This document shows, piece by piece, positions 54,433 through 62,647 of a stretch of 64,000 bases of DNA. The stretch is from Hallerella succinigenes. GTDB lineage: Bacteria; Fibrobacterota; Fibrobacteria; Fibrobacterales; Fibrobacteraceae. The number at the start of each line of letters is the position of its first letter. Positions within the stretch are counted from its first letter, which is position 1. Position numbers and translations under genes: made by a program. Under the pieces are notes generated by a model. It was not told where the DNA came from, searched no databases, and was given only the letters and a program-made list of their open reading frames with translations. Location: positions 310,001 to 374,000 of the forward strand of contig NZ_PGEX01000001.1 in assembly GCF_002797675.1 (NCBI RefSeq), given 5' to 3'.

Positions 54433-54786
54433 TCATGAATTCGAATCGGAAGCAGAACCCGAAGAGGTCTTACCCTTGACGGCGGAAACCACATCCGGGA
54501 CGAGATCTGCAATCTTCGAAACGAGATTGTTGTCGCGAGCAATCGGCATGATGCGCACATCTTCGCCCGTAATTACGACAAAAGCGACCGGATTGATGGA
54601 AACGCCACCGCCAGAAGCCGCCACATTTTCCTTGTGACCGCCAAGGCCAAAGCCCATCGAAACGCGGCTCACCGGAATGACTGTTGTGGCTCCCGCCTGA
54701 ATAGGCTTGCCAATCACCGTTTCCGCCTGGGAAACCAAGCGGAGCTTTTCGAGAATAGTATCTGCAAGTGTATCTATTTGTGCCAT
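54433..54786 (-). CDS. GerW/YtfJ-family protein
   Basis: I chose the ATG at 54786 (117 residues), because the family begins around here and a TATTAT element lies at -12 to -7 of it; an in-frame ATG 54 bp upstream has no support. VIGKPIQAGATTVIPVSRVSMGFGLGG (in part), AASGGGVSINPVAFVVI and VRIMPIA are the YtfJ/GerW signatures. The family was named for spore germination in Bacillus but occurs widely in non-sporulating bacteria. Its role is unknown. Confidence 0.88.
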   Translation of the reverse strand: MAQIDTLADTILEKLRLVSQAETVIGKPIQAGATTVIPVSRVSMGFGLGGHKENVAASGGGVSINPVAFVVITGEDVRIMPIARDNNLVSKIADLVPDVVSAVKGKTSSGSASDSNS

Positions 54787-54792
54787 ACGATA

Positions 54793-54798
54793 ATAATA
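54793..54798 (-). promoter_or_regulatory. putative leaderless -10 element of the GerW-like gene
   Basis: TATTAT at -12 to -7 of the start at 54786, just after the stop of the lipoprotein gene. Confidence 0.45.
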
Positions 54799-54799
54799 G

Positions 54800-55657
54800 T
54801 TATTCCGGAGAATCGTAAACGTCCTGGGCGACTTTTTCAAAGCGTTCCCGAAGCGATTTCACGCCCAAGTGCCCCCAGACACAGACAACTCTTCCGCCCG
54901 TTAAACGAAGCGCAACGCCGCGCTCCCCTGCCCCAGCGTCAAAACGGACCGTATCCGCCGAAAATTCGACACGACGGTCCGAACGCTGGATGTTTGCAAT
55001 CCACTTCTGCCAGGCCTCCTGAGAAACGTAACCCCAGCTGCGGGCCGCATTCCAACGCAAATCGTTTCCCTGATACCCCTGCGCAAGCATCGGGAATTCC
55101 GACGGAATTCCCAAAAAGTTTCGCATTTGAATAGAGGTTTCTCCCGGAATACGGTCCTGAAGCGGCAAACTCAAGAATTCCTGAGGTAGACCCGTGCGAT
55201 AATCCGGGAACGCCTGGACATAATGTTCAAGTTCCGCACGTTCATGGTTTCTCAAAAGCCCATAGCGGAATACAAAAAGGCGCTTGCCCGCACGCATAGC
55301 GATTTCACGGGAATCCCCTTCCACGACCGGGAGCGTTTCTTGCACAAGTCCGCTGTTCAAATAAAATGCGAGCGCCGCCATGTCCGAAGAAAATTCAAGG
55401 ATTCGAATGTGAAGCGTATCGCCCGGAGTCGGCGCGTAATCGACTTCCGCCATGTTCGAAATCGCATAGCGATGCAAATGCCAAGCGTGCGGAACATGTT
55501 GCAGGACGGAATTCGAATCATAAAGCTGCACGTGGACAGGCGGCTTTTCACGGTACAAAAATTTGTACAGGTTCAAATTCAGAAGGGTCGAATTTCCTTC
55601 ACAGGCGCCCCAAAACAACGCACAAAGTAACAGTCCTAAAATTTCAAAAGTTCGCAT
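54800..55657 (-). CDS. hypothetical lipoprotein, DUF6599-like
   Basis: This 285-residue protein has a lipoprotein signal peptide (FWGAC, Cys19). The middle part (SNMAEVDYAPTPGDTLHIRIL, in part; DMAALAFYLNSG; AGKRLFVFRYGLL) resembles the repeated layout of DUF6599-type proteins, which have two related halves. The match is by eye and uncertain. It lies 15 bp downstream of another unknown gene on the same strand, likely one unit. The function is not known. Confidence 0.6.
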   Translation of the reverse strand: MRTFEILGLLLCALFWGACEGNSTLLNLNLYKFLYREKPPVHVQLYDSNSVLQHVPHAWHLHRYAISNMAEVDYAPTPGDTLHIRILEFSSDMAALAFYLNSGLVQETLPVVEGDSREIAMRAGKRLFVFRYGLLRNHERAELEHYVQAFPDYRTGLPQEFLSLPLQDRIPGETSIQMRNFLGIPSEFPMLAQGYQGNDLRWNAARSWGYVSQEAWQKWIANIQRSDRRVEFSADTVRFDAGAGERGVALRLTGGRVVCVWGHLGVKSLRERFEKVAQDVYDSPE

Positions 55658-55672
55658 TCCCTAGTCCACCCC

Positions 55673-56461
55673 TTAACGATAATTTTCCTGTGTGAACAAG
55701 TCCCTCAAATGCCTGCTGAACGATTCGCCTCCGGGCATCGGCACATCAAAGAATTGAAAGGCGTGAGCCACCATCCGAGGATCCCTAGGCGAAAGCACCT
55801 TGCAAATCGAAAGGTTCAGCTTTCGCTTTCGAGGCTCGTCCATATCCGCGTATCCAATGTCCTTTCCCATTCCCACAAGGCCGATCCAGCTGCGCAGTTC
55901 AAACGCAAACGGAACCGGGACGATGTCGCCCGGAATATTTTGCCGAGCAAGTCCAAGGCCCCGCGGAGCAGGCGAAAACAGGCGCGATGTCGCCCAGATC
56001 GCCTTGGGGCGGTAAGAGCTCTTTCCCATAAAAAAGATTTCGCCTAAATCTCGAAGGATTCCCTTGTACTCGGTCGAAAAAGCCCAACCGGTAAGCGGAG
56101 TCCGTCGGCGGACAAAGTTTCCGACGCTCCAGAAGATTCCCGGCACGCTTTCTTCCACGGGCCATGCGAATGTTTTTTTGGCTGAGCGGACAGTTTCGAT
56201 AACTTCTACTTCGGTCGGAAGCGGAAACGTCCACAGCCTTTCTGCAGGGAACTTTTGAAAAAGCGCCTGCAAAACCTTTTGCAATAGCGAAAGCGGAATT
56301 TCTTGCGAAAGGCAAGAGCCTAAAAGGACCCAGGCGATTTTCGCTTCTGGAGATTCCGCTTGTTCGGCAACGGCGACAATCGGGTCCGGTACACTTTCAA
56401 AAGACCGCACGAATTCGGCAGTCTCCTTCATGACATCCGGATGTTCCTTTACCCACTGCAT
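55673..56461 (-). CDS. hypothetical cytoplasmic protein, 262 residues
   Basis: Not recognised. It has no signal peptide or membrane segment. The middle and end hold motifs such as FWSVGNFVRRRTPLTGW, RPKAIWATSRLFSPAPRGLG, RQNIPGDIVPVPFAFELRSW and KLNLSICKVLSPRDPRMVAHAF, which suggest a helical, basic protein. The tail of the pattern recalls helix-hairpin-helix DNA glycosylase-like proteins, but no catalytic Lys/Asp can be fixed. It is 19 bp after psd on the same strand, and may be co-transcribed with psd and the lipoprotein. Confidence 0.55.
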   Translation of the reverse strand: MQWVKEHPDVMKETAEFVRSFESVPDPIVAVAEQAESPEAKIAWVLLGSCLSQEIPLSLLQKVLQALFQKFPAERLWTFPLPTEVEVIETVRSAKKTFAWPVEESVPGIFWSVGNFVRRRTPLTGWAFSTEYKGILRDLGEIFFMGKSSYRPKAIWATSRLFSPAPRGLGLARQNIPGDIVPVPFAFELRSWIGLVGMGKDIGYADMDEPRKRKLNLSICKVLSPRDPRMVAHAFQFFDVPMPGGESFSRHLRDLFTQENYR

Positions 56462-56480
56462 TCCGACTGTTTCTGCTGAA

Positions 56481-57338
56481 TTAAATCAGGCTCTGACCCA
56501 TCTTGACCGCCTGTCCGAGAGTCGACTTGAACAGGTTCGGCTGGCGTTCGGCAAGGATCTTGTCCGCAACCAGAATCACGGTACTGCCCATTTCAAAGCG
56601 ACCGAGTTCCGAGCCGCGTTCAAAACGGTATTCCGACTCTGGAACGTAATCCACACGCGGAGCCTTGCGCGGGAGCTTGCCCACGTTCGTTATCCAGTTC
56701 GGAGCGTAATTGACCACGATGCGGCCCACGTTCGTCGCACCGACCTTTACGAGCAAAAGTTCGCCTCCGCCATCCACGGCAATACGGGTTGTAATGCGTT
56801 CATTGATGCAGAAGAGACCTTCCACACGTTCCGCGCTCCAAGGGTTCACCGGCCAGAGCGTTCCCGGGCAATAGCTTGCCGAAACGAGCTTTCCCGCTAC
56901 CGGGGAATGGATACGGTGGTAGTTGAACGGAGCGAGGTAGATTGTCGCAAAACGTCCACCGTCGAACCGTTCCGCAAGTTCCGGATCGCGAAGGAGTTCC
57001 GCGAGGGAATATTGCTTTCCCTTCGCCTGGATCATTTCCGCGTTCTTGCCTTCGAGGATTCCCGTCTGGGATTCACGACCGTCGACCGGGCTTACGACTT
57101 CGGCATCGGCAATCGGGCGAGCTCCATCCTTCAGAGTGCGGATAAAAAGTTCACCGATATTCGCATACGACGAAAGCGGTGCAGAAGCCTCTTCCATGTT
57201 CAAAGAATATGCTTTGGCAAACAGGTTGCGGGCAAGCTTCGAAAGGAAGGGAACCTTCAAATTGACAAGATTACCGAAAAGCCTCGATTCGAGATTCTTC
57301 GGCAGGAGTTTCATAAACACATAACGAGGAGAATTCAT
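56481..57338 (-). CDS. psd: phosphatidylserine decarboxylase proenzyme
   Basis: This 285-residue membrane-associated enzyme turns phosphatidylserine into phosphatidylethanolamine. VSPVDGRESQTG carries the catalytic Asp, APFNYHRIHSPVAGKL the His motif, and FEMGSTVILVADK the GST self-cleavage site that yields the pyruvoyl Ser (usually LGST; here MGST). A TAATTT element at -13 to -8 precedes the ATG, with no ribosome-binding site. It is divergent from the cation exchanger. Confidence 0.95.
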   Translation of the reverse strand: MNSPRYVFMKLLPKNLESRLFGNLVNLKVPFLSKLARNLFAKAYSLNMEEASAPLSSYANIGELFIRTLKDGARPIADAEVVSPVDGRESQTGILEGKNAEMIQAKGKQYSLAELLRDPELAERFDGGRFATIYLAPFNYHRIHSPVAGKLVSASYCPGTLWPVNPWSAERVEGLFCINERITTRIAVDGGGELLLVKVGATNVGRIVVNYAPNWITNVGKLPRKAPRVDYVPESEYRFERGSELGRFEMGSTVILVADKILAERQPNLFKSTLGQAVKMGQSLI

Positions 57339-57345
57339 CGTTGCA

Positions 57346-57351
57346 AAATTA
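57346..57351 (-). promoter_or_regulatory. putative leaderless -10 element of psd
   Basis: TAATTT at -13 to -8 of the psd ATG. Confidence 0.4.
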
Positions 57352-57388
57352 TATAACTTTGAAGCAATTTGAAACCAAAGGTTATCAT

Positions 57389-58354
57389 ATGGACTATCTA
57401 TTTTTAGTCATCGGACTCGCCTTACTTCTTCTTGGAGCAGAATTCCTCGTAGACTCTTCCGTCGCGATTGCCAAACGCGCTCAAATTTCGAGCTTTATCA
57501 TCGGTCTTACGATCGTCGGCATGGGAACCTCGGCGCCGGAGCTTTTTGTTTCGCTCTCTTCCGCACTTTCGGGCCACGGAGACGTCGCTATGGGAAACAT
57601 CGTCGGCTCCAACATCTGCAACATTTTTTTGATTTTAGGCGTTTCTGCCACGATTACACCTTTCGCCATTCAAAATGACATTGTGAAGCGCGACATTCCT
57701 TTTGGAATCTTTGCCGCGCTCTTGCTATTTGTGCTTGCGAACGACTCCCGGATTTTTAACTCTGCGGAAAGCGGACTTTCCCGAATCGAAGGCATCGTTT
57801 TTCTCGTTTTGTTCTTTGCCTACATGGCTTTTACAATTACAAAGAGCCTCAAGAACCGCAGTAAAGAGGAAGAGGAAGAAGCGGAGTCCAAGCTTTCCGG
57901 AAAGCCGCTTCCCCTGCTCATCCTGATTGCGATTGCCTCTCTTGCGGGGCTGATCGGAGGCGGGAACCTGTTCCTTTCTTCTGCTGAAAATTTGGCGCGC
58001 GCCTGGGGAGTCAGCGAAGCGGTGATTGCGATTACCATCGTCGCTATAGGAACTTCCCTGCCGGAACTCATCACTTCGATTATCGCCTCTCTCAAGAACA
58101 ATTCCGAGCTCGCGCTCGGTAACGTCATCGGTTCGAATACCTTCAACATTTTACTGATTTTGGGAACCGCATCGACAGTCCATCCATTCAGCATTCAGGG
58201 AATTCGCATAGAAGACTTCGCGGTCATGATCTTTGCCACGCTTTGCACGCTGGGCGTTGCTTTCAGCTTCCGAAAATACTTCTTTACTCGCGGAGAAGGC
58301 ATTTTCTTTCTCGTCTGCTACGTCGGCTATACCGCTTATTTGGTGGTCAGGTAA
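57389..58354 (+). CDS. CaCA-family Na+(or H+)/Ca2+ antiporter, YrbG type
   Basis: The ATG at 57389 (322 residues) follows AAAGG; a TTG 48 bp upstream is unlikely. Two inverted repeats each hold an alpha-motif: IVGMGTSAPELFVSL with GNIVGSNICNI, and IVAIGTSLPELITSI with GNVIGSNTFNI. The conserved Glu of GTSxPE should bind the cation. About ten membrane helices with an acidic loop (EEEEEAESK) near residue 170. It likely exports Ca2+. Confidence 0.92.
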   Translation: MDYLFLVIGLALLLLGAEFLVDSSVAIAKRAQISSFIIGLTIVGMGTSAPELFVSLSSALSGHGDVAMGNIVGSNICNIFLILGVSATITPFAIQNDIVKRDIPFGIFAALLLFVLANDSRIFNSAESGLSRIEGIVFLVLFFAYMAFTITKSLKNRSKEEEEEAESKLSGKPLPLLILIAIASLAGLIGGGNLFLSSAENLARAWGVSEAVIAITIVAIGTSLPELITSIIASLKNNSELALGNVIGSNTFNILLILGTASTVHPFSIQGIRIEDFAVMIFATLCTLGVAFSFRKYFFTRGEGIFFLVCYVGYTAYLVVR

Positions 58355-58442
58355 ACTAGATGATCAATGCAACAAGCCGAACCCTTCGGATTACGCAAAA
58401 AAATATGAGAACTTGCTAAAGAGCTGTAGGACGGATGAAAAT

Positions 58443-58604
58443 ATGAATCAGGAAAAGAGAGAAACTACTCCAGAAAAAGTTTGTCCCAAATGCAGGAAAC
58501 CCCTTGTTCTTCGCACGGCTAAAAAAGGTGAAAATGCAGGAAATAAGTTCTGGGGTTGCAGCGGTTTCCCGAAATGCTGGTACAGGGAAAATGAAAATCC
58601 TTAA
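58443..58604 (+). CDS. small zinc-ribbon protein (topoisomerase I zinc-finger-like)
   Basis: This 53-residue protein contains CPKCRKPLVLRTAKKGENAG followed by FWGCSGFPKCWY. That is one complete four-cysteine finger of the type repeated at the C-terminus of DNA topoisomerase I. AGGACGG precedes the ATG. Such stand-alone fingers occur in several bacteria; a nucleic-acid-binding role is likely but not shown. Confidence 0.75.
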   Translation: MNQEKRETTPEKVCPKCRKPLVLRTAKKGENAGNKFWGCSGFPKCWYRENENP

Positions 58605-58836
58605 ATGACATTATTGCATTCAATCGCGATAGACCTTTTGCAAATTCAAAAGCCTCACTAACTTTTCCTTGTTTGTGAAGGATACGCATGGCTTTTCGTT
58701 TATGGATGCTTATCATTTTGAAGATCGCTTTTTCCCGTGATAGGGTGATTGGATTATGTCATGATGAAAAAATCGAATCTTCATTTTCCGGAAAAGGTTC
58801 AAGTATTTGTAAAATTTTTAGCAGGAATTTAAGATC
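58605..58836. other. gap of 232 bp without a clear gene
   Basis: The region is AT-rich and has no good ribosome-binding site or terminator. A minus-strand frame (58519-58716) overlapping the zinc-ribbon gene encodes KQGKVSEAFEFAKGLSRLN, which could be a remnant of an older gene, but evidence is weak. Confidence 0.3.
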
Positions 58837-60030
58837 ATGCCTTCTGAACAAAACTCACTTGAAAAGCCTGCCCTTTGGACACGGAACTTCACGACCTGTG
58901 CAATAGTGAACTTTCTCCTGTTCTTTAGTTTTTACCAGTTGCTCCCGATCCTTCCGCTGTACATCATTGAAAAATTCCAGACGGACAATGCGACGGCGGG
59001 CGTTATCATTTCGCTGTACACGATCGGTGCGCTAGCCTGCAGACCGTTCGCCGGTTTTTTGGTCGATACGCTCAGCCGAAAGCCGCTTTACTTTTGGACC
59101 TTCTTCGCCTTTACGCTTTGCTTCTTAGGTTACAAAACTGTAGGCCTTTTGCCGATCCTTGCCGTGGTGCGTTTTGCGCATGGTCTTTTCTTTGGCATTT
59201 CGAGTACGGCGAGCAATACGGTCGCGATCGATTCCCTGCCGGCGAGCCGCCGCGGCGAAGGCATTGGATATTTTGGCATCAGCGTGAACTTAGCCTTCGC
59301 CACGGGTCCGATGACAGGCATGTTCCTGTACGAAGCCTTTGGCGATTCGATCGTCTTTGCGATGTCGGTTATCCTCTGCGTCGTCGGGCTTATTCTCGTG
59401 AAGACATTGAACGTTCCTCCCAAAGAAAAGAGGCCTCACGCGCCGCTTTCCTTGGACCGATTCTTTTTGACCCGCGCGATTCCGCAGTTCATCAACTTTA
59501 TCTTTGTGGGCTTTGCCTACGGTCCCGTGACAAACTACATCGCCCTTTACGCAAAGGAACTTGACATTGGAGGATCAGGCTGGTTCTACGCCTTGATTGC
59601 GGCAGGCCTCATTATGAACCGTATCATGACGGGTCGTCTTATAGACCGAGGCTACCTGATTCACTTGGTGGGAGCAGGCATGACGCTCATTATTTTCGCC
59701 TTTACCCTGCTCGCCTTTGCGCAGAATCCGCTTATGTTCTTTACGTCCGCATTCCTCATCGGTACAAGCCTTGGACTTATTTTCCCGGGATACCAGACGA
59801 TGTGTGTGAACCTCGCACGGCATGACCAGCGCGGCACCGCAAACAGCACCTATTTAAGCGGTTGGGACATCGGCATCGGCACGGGCATTTTAGTCGGCGG
59901 CTCCCTTGCCGAAGTTTTCGGCATGCACAGACAGATGTTCTTCGTTTGCGCGATCGCCCTCTTGATTGGCGACATCCTGTTCTTCACCTGGACTTCTAGG
60001 CATTACACAAAGAACAAGCTCGAAGGCTAA
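58837..60030 (+). CDS. major facilitator superfamily transporter
   Basis: This 397-residue protein has 12 predicted membrane helices. The MFS loop motif appears as ACRPFAGFLVDTLSRKPLYF between helices 2 and 3, and the related MNRIMTGRLIDRGY in the second half. It resembles arabinose- or drug-type efflux carriers (DHA1-like), but the substrate cannot be predicted. AGGA lies 10 nt before the ATG. It stands alone, upstream of a FISUMP gene. Confidence 0.85.
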   Translation: MPSEQNSLEKPALWTRNFTTCAIVNFLLFFSFYQLLPILPLYIIEKFQTDNATAGVIISLYTIGALACRPFAGFLVDTLSRKPLYFWTFFAFTLCFLGYKTVGLLPILAVVRFAHGLFFGISSTASNTVAIDSLPASRRGEGIGYFGISVNLAFATGPMTGMFLYEAFGDSIVFAMSVILCVVGLILVKTLNVPPKEKRPHAPLSLDRFFLTRAIPQFINFIFVGFAYGPVTNYIALYAKELDIGGSGWFYALIAAGLIMNRIMTGRLIDRGYLIHLVGAGMTLIIFAFTLLAFAQNPLMFFTSAFLIGTSLGLIFPGYQTMCVNLARHDQRGTANSTYLSGWDIGIGTGILVGGSLAEVFGMHRQMFFVCAIALLIGDILFFTWTSRHYTKNKLEG

Positions 60031-60145
60031 ACGGGCGAATCCTTTCAAAAAAGTTTTTGTTTGCCGAGAAATCTTTTCGCATTCGGCATTTTTCCGTTAT
60101 ATTAAAGAATAGAAGAGATTTTCACTTAAAACGGAAGGAGCGCCT

Positions 60146-60898
60146 ATGCCTATTTCATTCATTGTCTTTGTTCTCATTGGATTTATCATTGTCGCTGTCG
60201 GCGCTTATCGACTCGGGGCTCACTTTAGCCATGCCGCCAAGCGGGAACAACCCGAAGAAAAGAACTCCATTCCTTACGATAAATGCGTCGCTGGGAACAC
60301 GTCCAAATTCCAGTATGGAAGCCTTACCGACGCACGCGACGGCGAAACTTACCGCACCATTCGAATCGGGAATCAAGTCTGGATGGCAGAAAACCTGCGC
60401 TTTCATGCAGAAGGAAGTTTTGCCCCGAACAACCATGAAGAAAATGTCAAAGTGCATGGCAGACTCTACACGTGGAATTCCGCACTGGGTCTTCCAGATG
60501 AACCGCCTGAAGATTCTACAGCAAGCCACCTCGACATGACGAAGCAAATCCGCGAAAAGAACTACCAGGGCATTGCACCGGAAGGTTGGCACATTCCAAG
60601 CAACAAGGAATGGGAAACCCTGATGGCTCAGCTAAAATCAAGCGATGAAGACCTGCGCAGTGGCTGCTTTTGGCGCAAGCCGGGCAGGGATTCCCTCGGA
60701 TTTTTCGCCCTGCCTGCCGGTTACCGCTTTGGCAACGGAAGTTTCTTGCACTTTGGCGACCGCACCCGCTTCTGGAGCAAAGACGAATACTGTGGCAGAT
60801 CCAACGCTTATCGCTTTGGCATCACCGAAGAATCGATGGACATCGAAGGCATTTACCGTTCCGATGCCATTTCTGTCCGCTGCATCCAGAATTCTTAA
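60146..60898 (+). CDS. FISUMP-domain protein with N-terminal membrane anchor
   Basis: This 250-residue protein has one membrane helix (about 4-22) and a Fibrobacter succinogenes major paralogous domain (about 55-248). FISUMP signatures present: TDARDGETYRTIRIGNQVWMAENL (in part), GRLYTWNSA, APEGWHIPSNKEWETL, FFALPAGYR, FWSKDEY and the final ISVRCIQ. The C-terminal segment is diverged and not rich in NNC codons, unlike the two tandem paralogues at 62.6-64 kb. Function unknown; FISUMP proteins are thought to be surface proteins. AAGGAG precedes the ATG. Confidence 0.85.
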   Translation: MPISFIVFVLIGFIIVAVGAYRLGAHFSHAAKREQPEEKNSIPYDKCVAGNTSKFQYGSLTDARDGETYRTIRIGNQVWMAENLRFHAEGSFAPNNHEENVKVHGRLYTWNSALGLPDEPPEDSTASHLDMTKQIREKNYQGIAPEGWHIPSNKEWETLMAQLKSSDEDLRSGCFWRKPGRDSLGFFALPAGYRFGNGSFLHFGDRTRFWSKDEYCGRSNAYRFGITEESMDIEGIYRSDAISVRCIQNS

Positions 60899-60912
60899 TG
60901 CATCCTCCATAC

Positions 60913-60948
60913 AAAAAGAGCCCGCCCAATGGCGAGCTCTTTTTTTTT
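60913..60948. terminator. rho-independent terminator between FISUMP gene and purF
   Basis: Stem AAAAAGAGC-CGCC/GGCG-GCTCTTTTT with one mismatch and a short loop; T-run of eight on the plus strand and A-run for the converging purF. Confidence 0.8.
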
Positions 60949-60965
60949 GGGAATTGCAATGCCGA

Positions 60966-62444
60966 TTACTTGTTTTCCGATTCCTTCGGAGATTCTTCGC
61001 TTTCGCACGGACAGTGATAGCAGTCGCCCGTTTCCGCATAGTCCTTACCGCTCCAGCAGTAAGTGCAAAGATCTTCTTCTGGAAGGCCGATCGCCTGGAT
61101 CAAGTCATCAATACGCTGGAACGCGAGAGATGTCAAATGCAACTTTGCTCGGATGTATTCGACCATTCCCTTGTATTCTTCGCTATCCGGATTGGTGTAC
61201 TTGTCAAGATCTGCGTTTTCACCTTCGACGTCGCGAATATAACGGCGCGTAATCAAATCGTAAACACTCTTTGAACGGGAAAAGTTGATGAACTTGCAAG
61301 GATACACAAGCGGCGGGCAGGCAATGCGCATGTGCGTTTCCTTACAGCCTAACGAATAAAGCTTCAATGCCTGCTTACCGAGCTGCGTACCGCGAACGAT
61401 CGAATCATCGCAGAATACCAGGCGGCGGTCCTTGATAAGGCCAGGAATCGGGATGAGCTTCATGGAAGCCACATGTTCACGCTGCTTCTGGTCTTGCGGC
61501 ATAAAGGAACGTGCCCAAGTCGGCGTGTACTTTACAAACGGACGTGCGAACTTGACGCCCGCTTCATGGGCGTAACCGAGAGCATGGGAAGTTCCGGAAT
61601 CCGGGATACCGCAGGCTGCGTCCGCTTCCGTCGGTGTGCGCTTGGCAAGAGCACTACCACAGCGGTAACGGGTCATTTCCACGTTGCGGCCTTCATAGCT
61701 CGATGCCGGGTAGCCGTAATAGACCCAGAGAAACGAGCAGATAGCCATCTTGCGGCCCGGCTGCACCACGGTCGAAATCGAATCGGCGGTCATCTTCACC
61801 ACTTCGCCCGGTCCGAGATCGCGCACATGTTCAAAGCCCAAGTTCTGCAATGCACAGCTTTCCTGGAGCGCGATCATGGCTCCGTCCTTTTTACCGATGA
61901 CAATCGGGGTTCTGCCCCACTTGTCGCGGCTTGCGTAGAAAGTTCCATCGCTTTCGATCAAAAGAATAGAGATACTTCCCTTCACCTTTTCATGCACATA
62001 CTGCAAACCTTCCACAATGGAGTCGCGCGTTGCGATCAGAGCCGAAATGATTTCCGTTTGGCCAACCATACCGCTGGTCGTAGAATACTGCAACTGCACA
62101 CAGTTCGTGCTGAAAAGTTCCTTCTTTAATTCTTCGATGTTGGCAATCAGGCCCACGGTTACGACTGCAAAAGTTCCGAGCTTTGAGCTCATCACGAGCG
62201 GCTGCGGGTCCGTATCGGAAATCACGCCGATTCCCACTTTCCCCACGAAAGCAGACAAGTCATGTTCGAACTTGCTGCGGAACGGCGTGTTCTGGATGTT
62301 GTGGATGGAACGATGGAAAGTTCCATCCGGTTCCAAGACAGCCATACCGCCACGATGCGTTCCAAGATGCGAATGATAGTCGGTTCCGTAAAAAAGATCG
62401 AAGACGCAATCTTCTTTCGAAACAACTCCACAAAAGCCACCCAT
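60966..62444 (-). CDS. purF: amidophosphoribosyltransferase
   Basis: I chose the ATG at 62444 (492 residues), with AGGAGTG just before it. It begins MGGFCGVVS: the glutaminase nucleophile is Cys5, so four residues must be removed, unlike the E. coli Met-Cys start. The PRPP motif is LVFCDDSIVRGTQLGKQ. A C-terminal CTYCWSG, with other cysteines, suits the Fe-S cluster of Bacillus-type PurF. It makes phosphoribosylamine, the first step of purine synthesis. Confidence 0.95.
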   Translation of the reverse strand: MGGFCGVVSKEDCVFDLFYGTDYHSHLGTHRGGMAVLEPDGTFHRSIHNIQNTPFRSKFEHDLSAFVGKVGIGVISDTDPQPLVMSSKLGTFAVVTVGLIANIEELKKELFSTNCVQLQYSTTSGMVGQTEIISALIATRDSIVEGLQYVHEKVKGSISILLIESDGTFYASRDKWGRTPIVIGKKDGAMIALQESCALQNLGFEHVRDLGPGEVVKMTADSISTVVQPGRKMAICSFLWVYYGYPASSYEGRNVEMTRYRCGSALAKRTPTEADAACGIPDSGTSHALGYAHEAGVKFARPFVKYTPTWARSFMPQDQKQREHVASMKLIPIPGLIKDRRLVFCDDSIVRGTQLGKQALKLYSLGCKETHMRIACPPLVYPCKFINFSRSKSVYDLITRRYIRDVEGENADLDKYTNPDSEEYKGMVEYIRAKLHLTSLAFQRIDDLIQAIGLPEEDLCTYCWSGKDYAETGDCYHCPCESEESPKESENK

Positions 62445-62599
62445 ATAGACACTCCTAAGCAAAAGGATTTGTTCTAGCTGAGCGAAAATTTAGAATTTTT
62501 TGTTCCTGTTTTTTTAGACTTTTTTAAAGCTTTTTTAGGCTTGAGAGAGCCTATCCTTGCTTCGAGAAAAAGAACGCAAAAAAATATGTAAAACACCCC

Positions 62600-62621
62600 T
62601 TGCCTAATGATTTGTAGGCAA
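62600..62621 (-). terminator. hairpin downstream of the tandem FISUMP gene (weak terminator)
   Basis: TTGCCTA and TAGGCAA arms (7 bp) with an 8-nt loop, followed on the minus strand by GGGGTGTTTT. Confidence 0.35.
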
Positions 62622-62634
62622 ATAGGAATTTTTC

Positions 62635-62647
62635 AGGTTGACAACCT
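62635..62647. repeat. short palindrome at the FISUMP stop codon
   Basis: AGGTTGACAACCT, a near-perfect inverted repeat, overlaps the stop codon of the FISUMP gene and follows the variable tract by about 22 bp. Diversity-generating retroelement targets often have an inverted repeat just 3' of the variable region. Confidence 0.4.

Noticed and set aside
58519-58716. 65-codon minus-strand frame with KQGKVSEAFEFAKGLSRLN
   Set aside because: It overlaps the zinc-ribbon gene on the other strand and has no start signal; it might be a remnant, but the evidence is too thin.
60146-60898. Third FISUMP gene as another hypervariable target
   Set aside because: Its C-terminal codons are mixed and not rich in NNC codons, and no near-identical partner exists here for comparison.
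62500-62560. Hairpin AGGCTTGAGAGAGCCT near purF as a terminator
   Set aside because: The run next to it is T-rich only before the stem on the plus strand and A-rich after it on the minus strand, so it does not fit a terminator for either neighbour.
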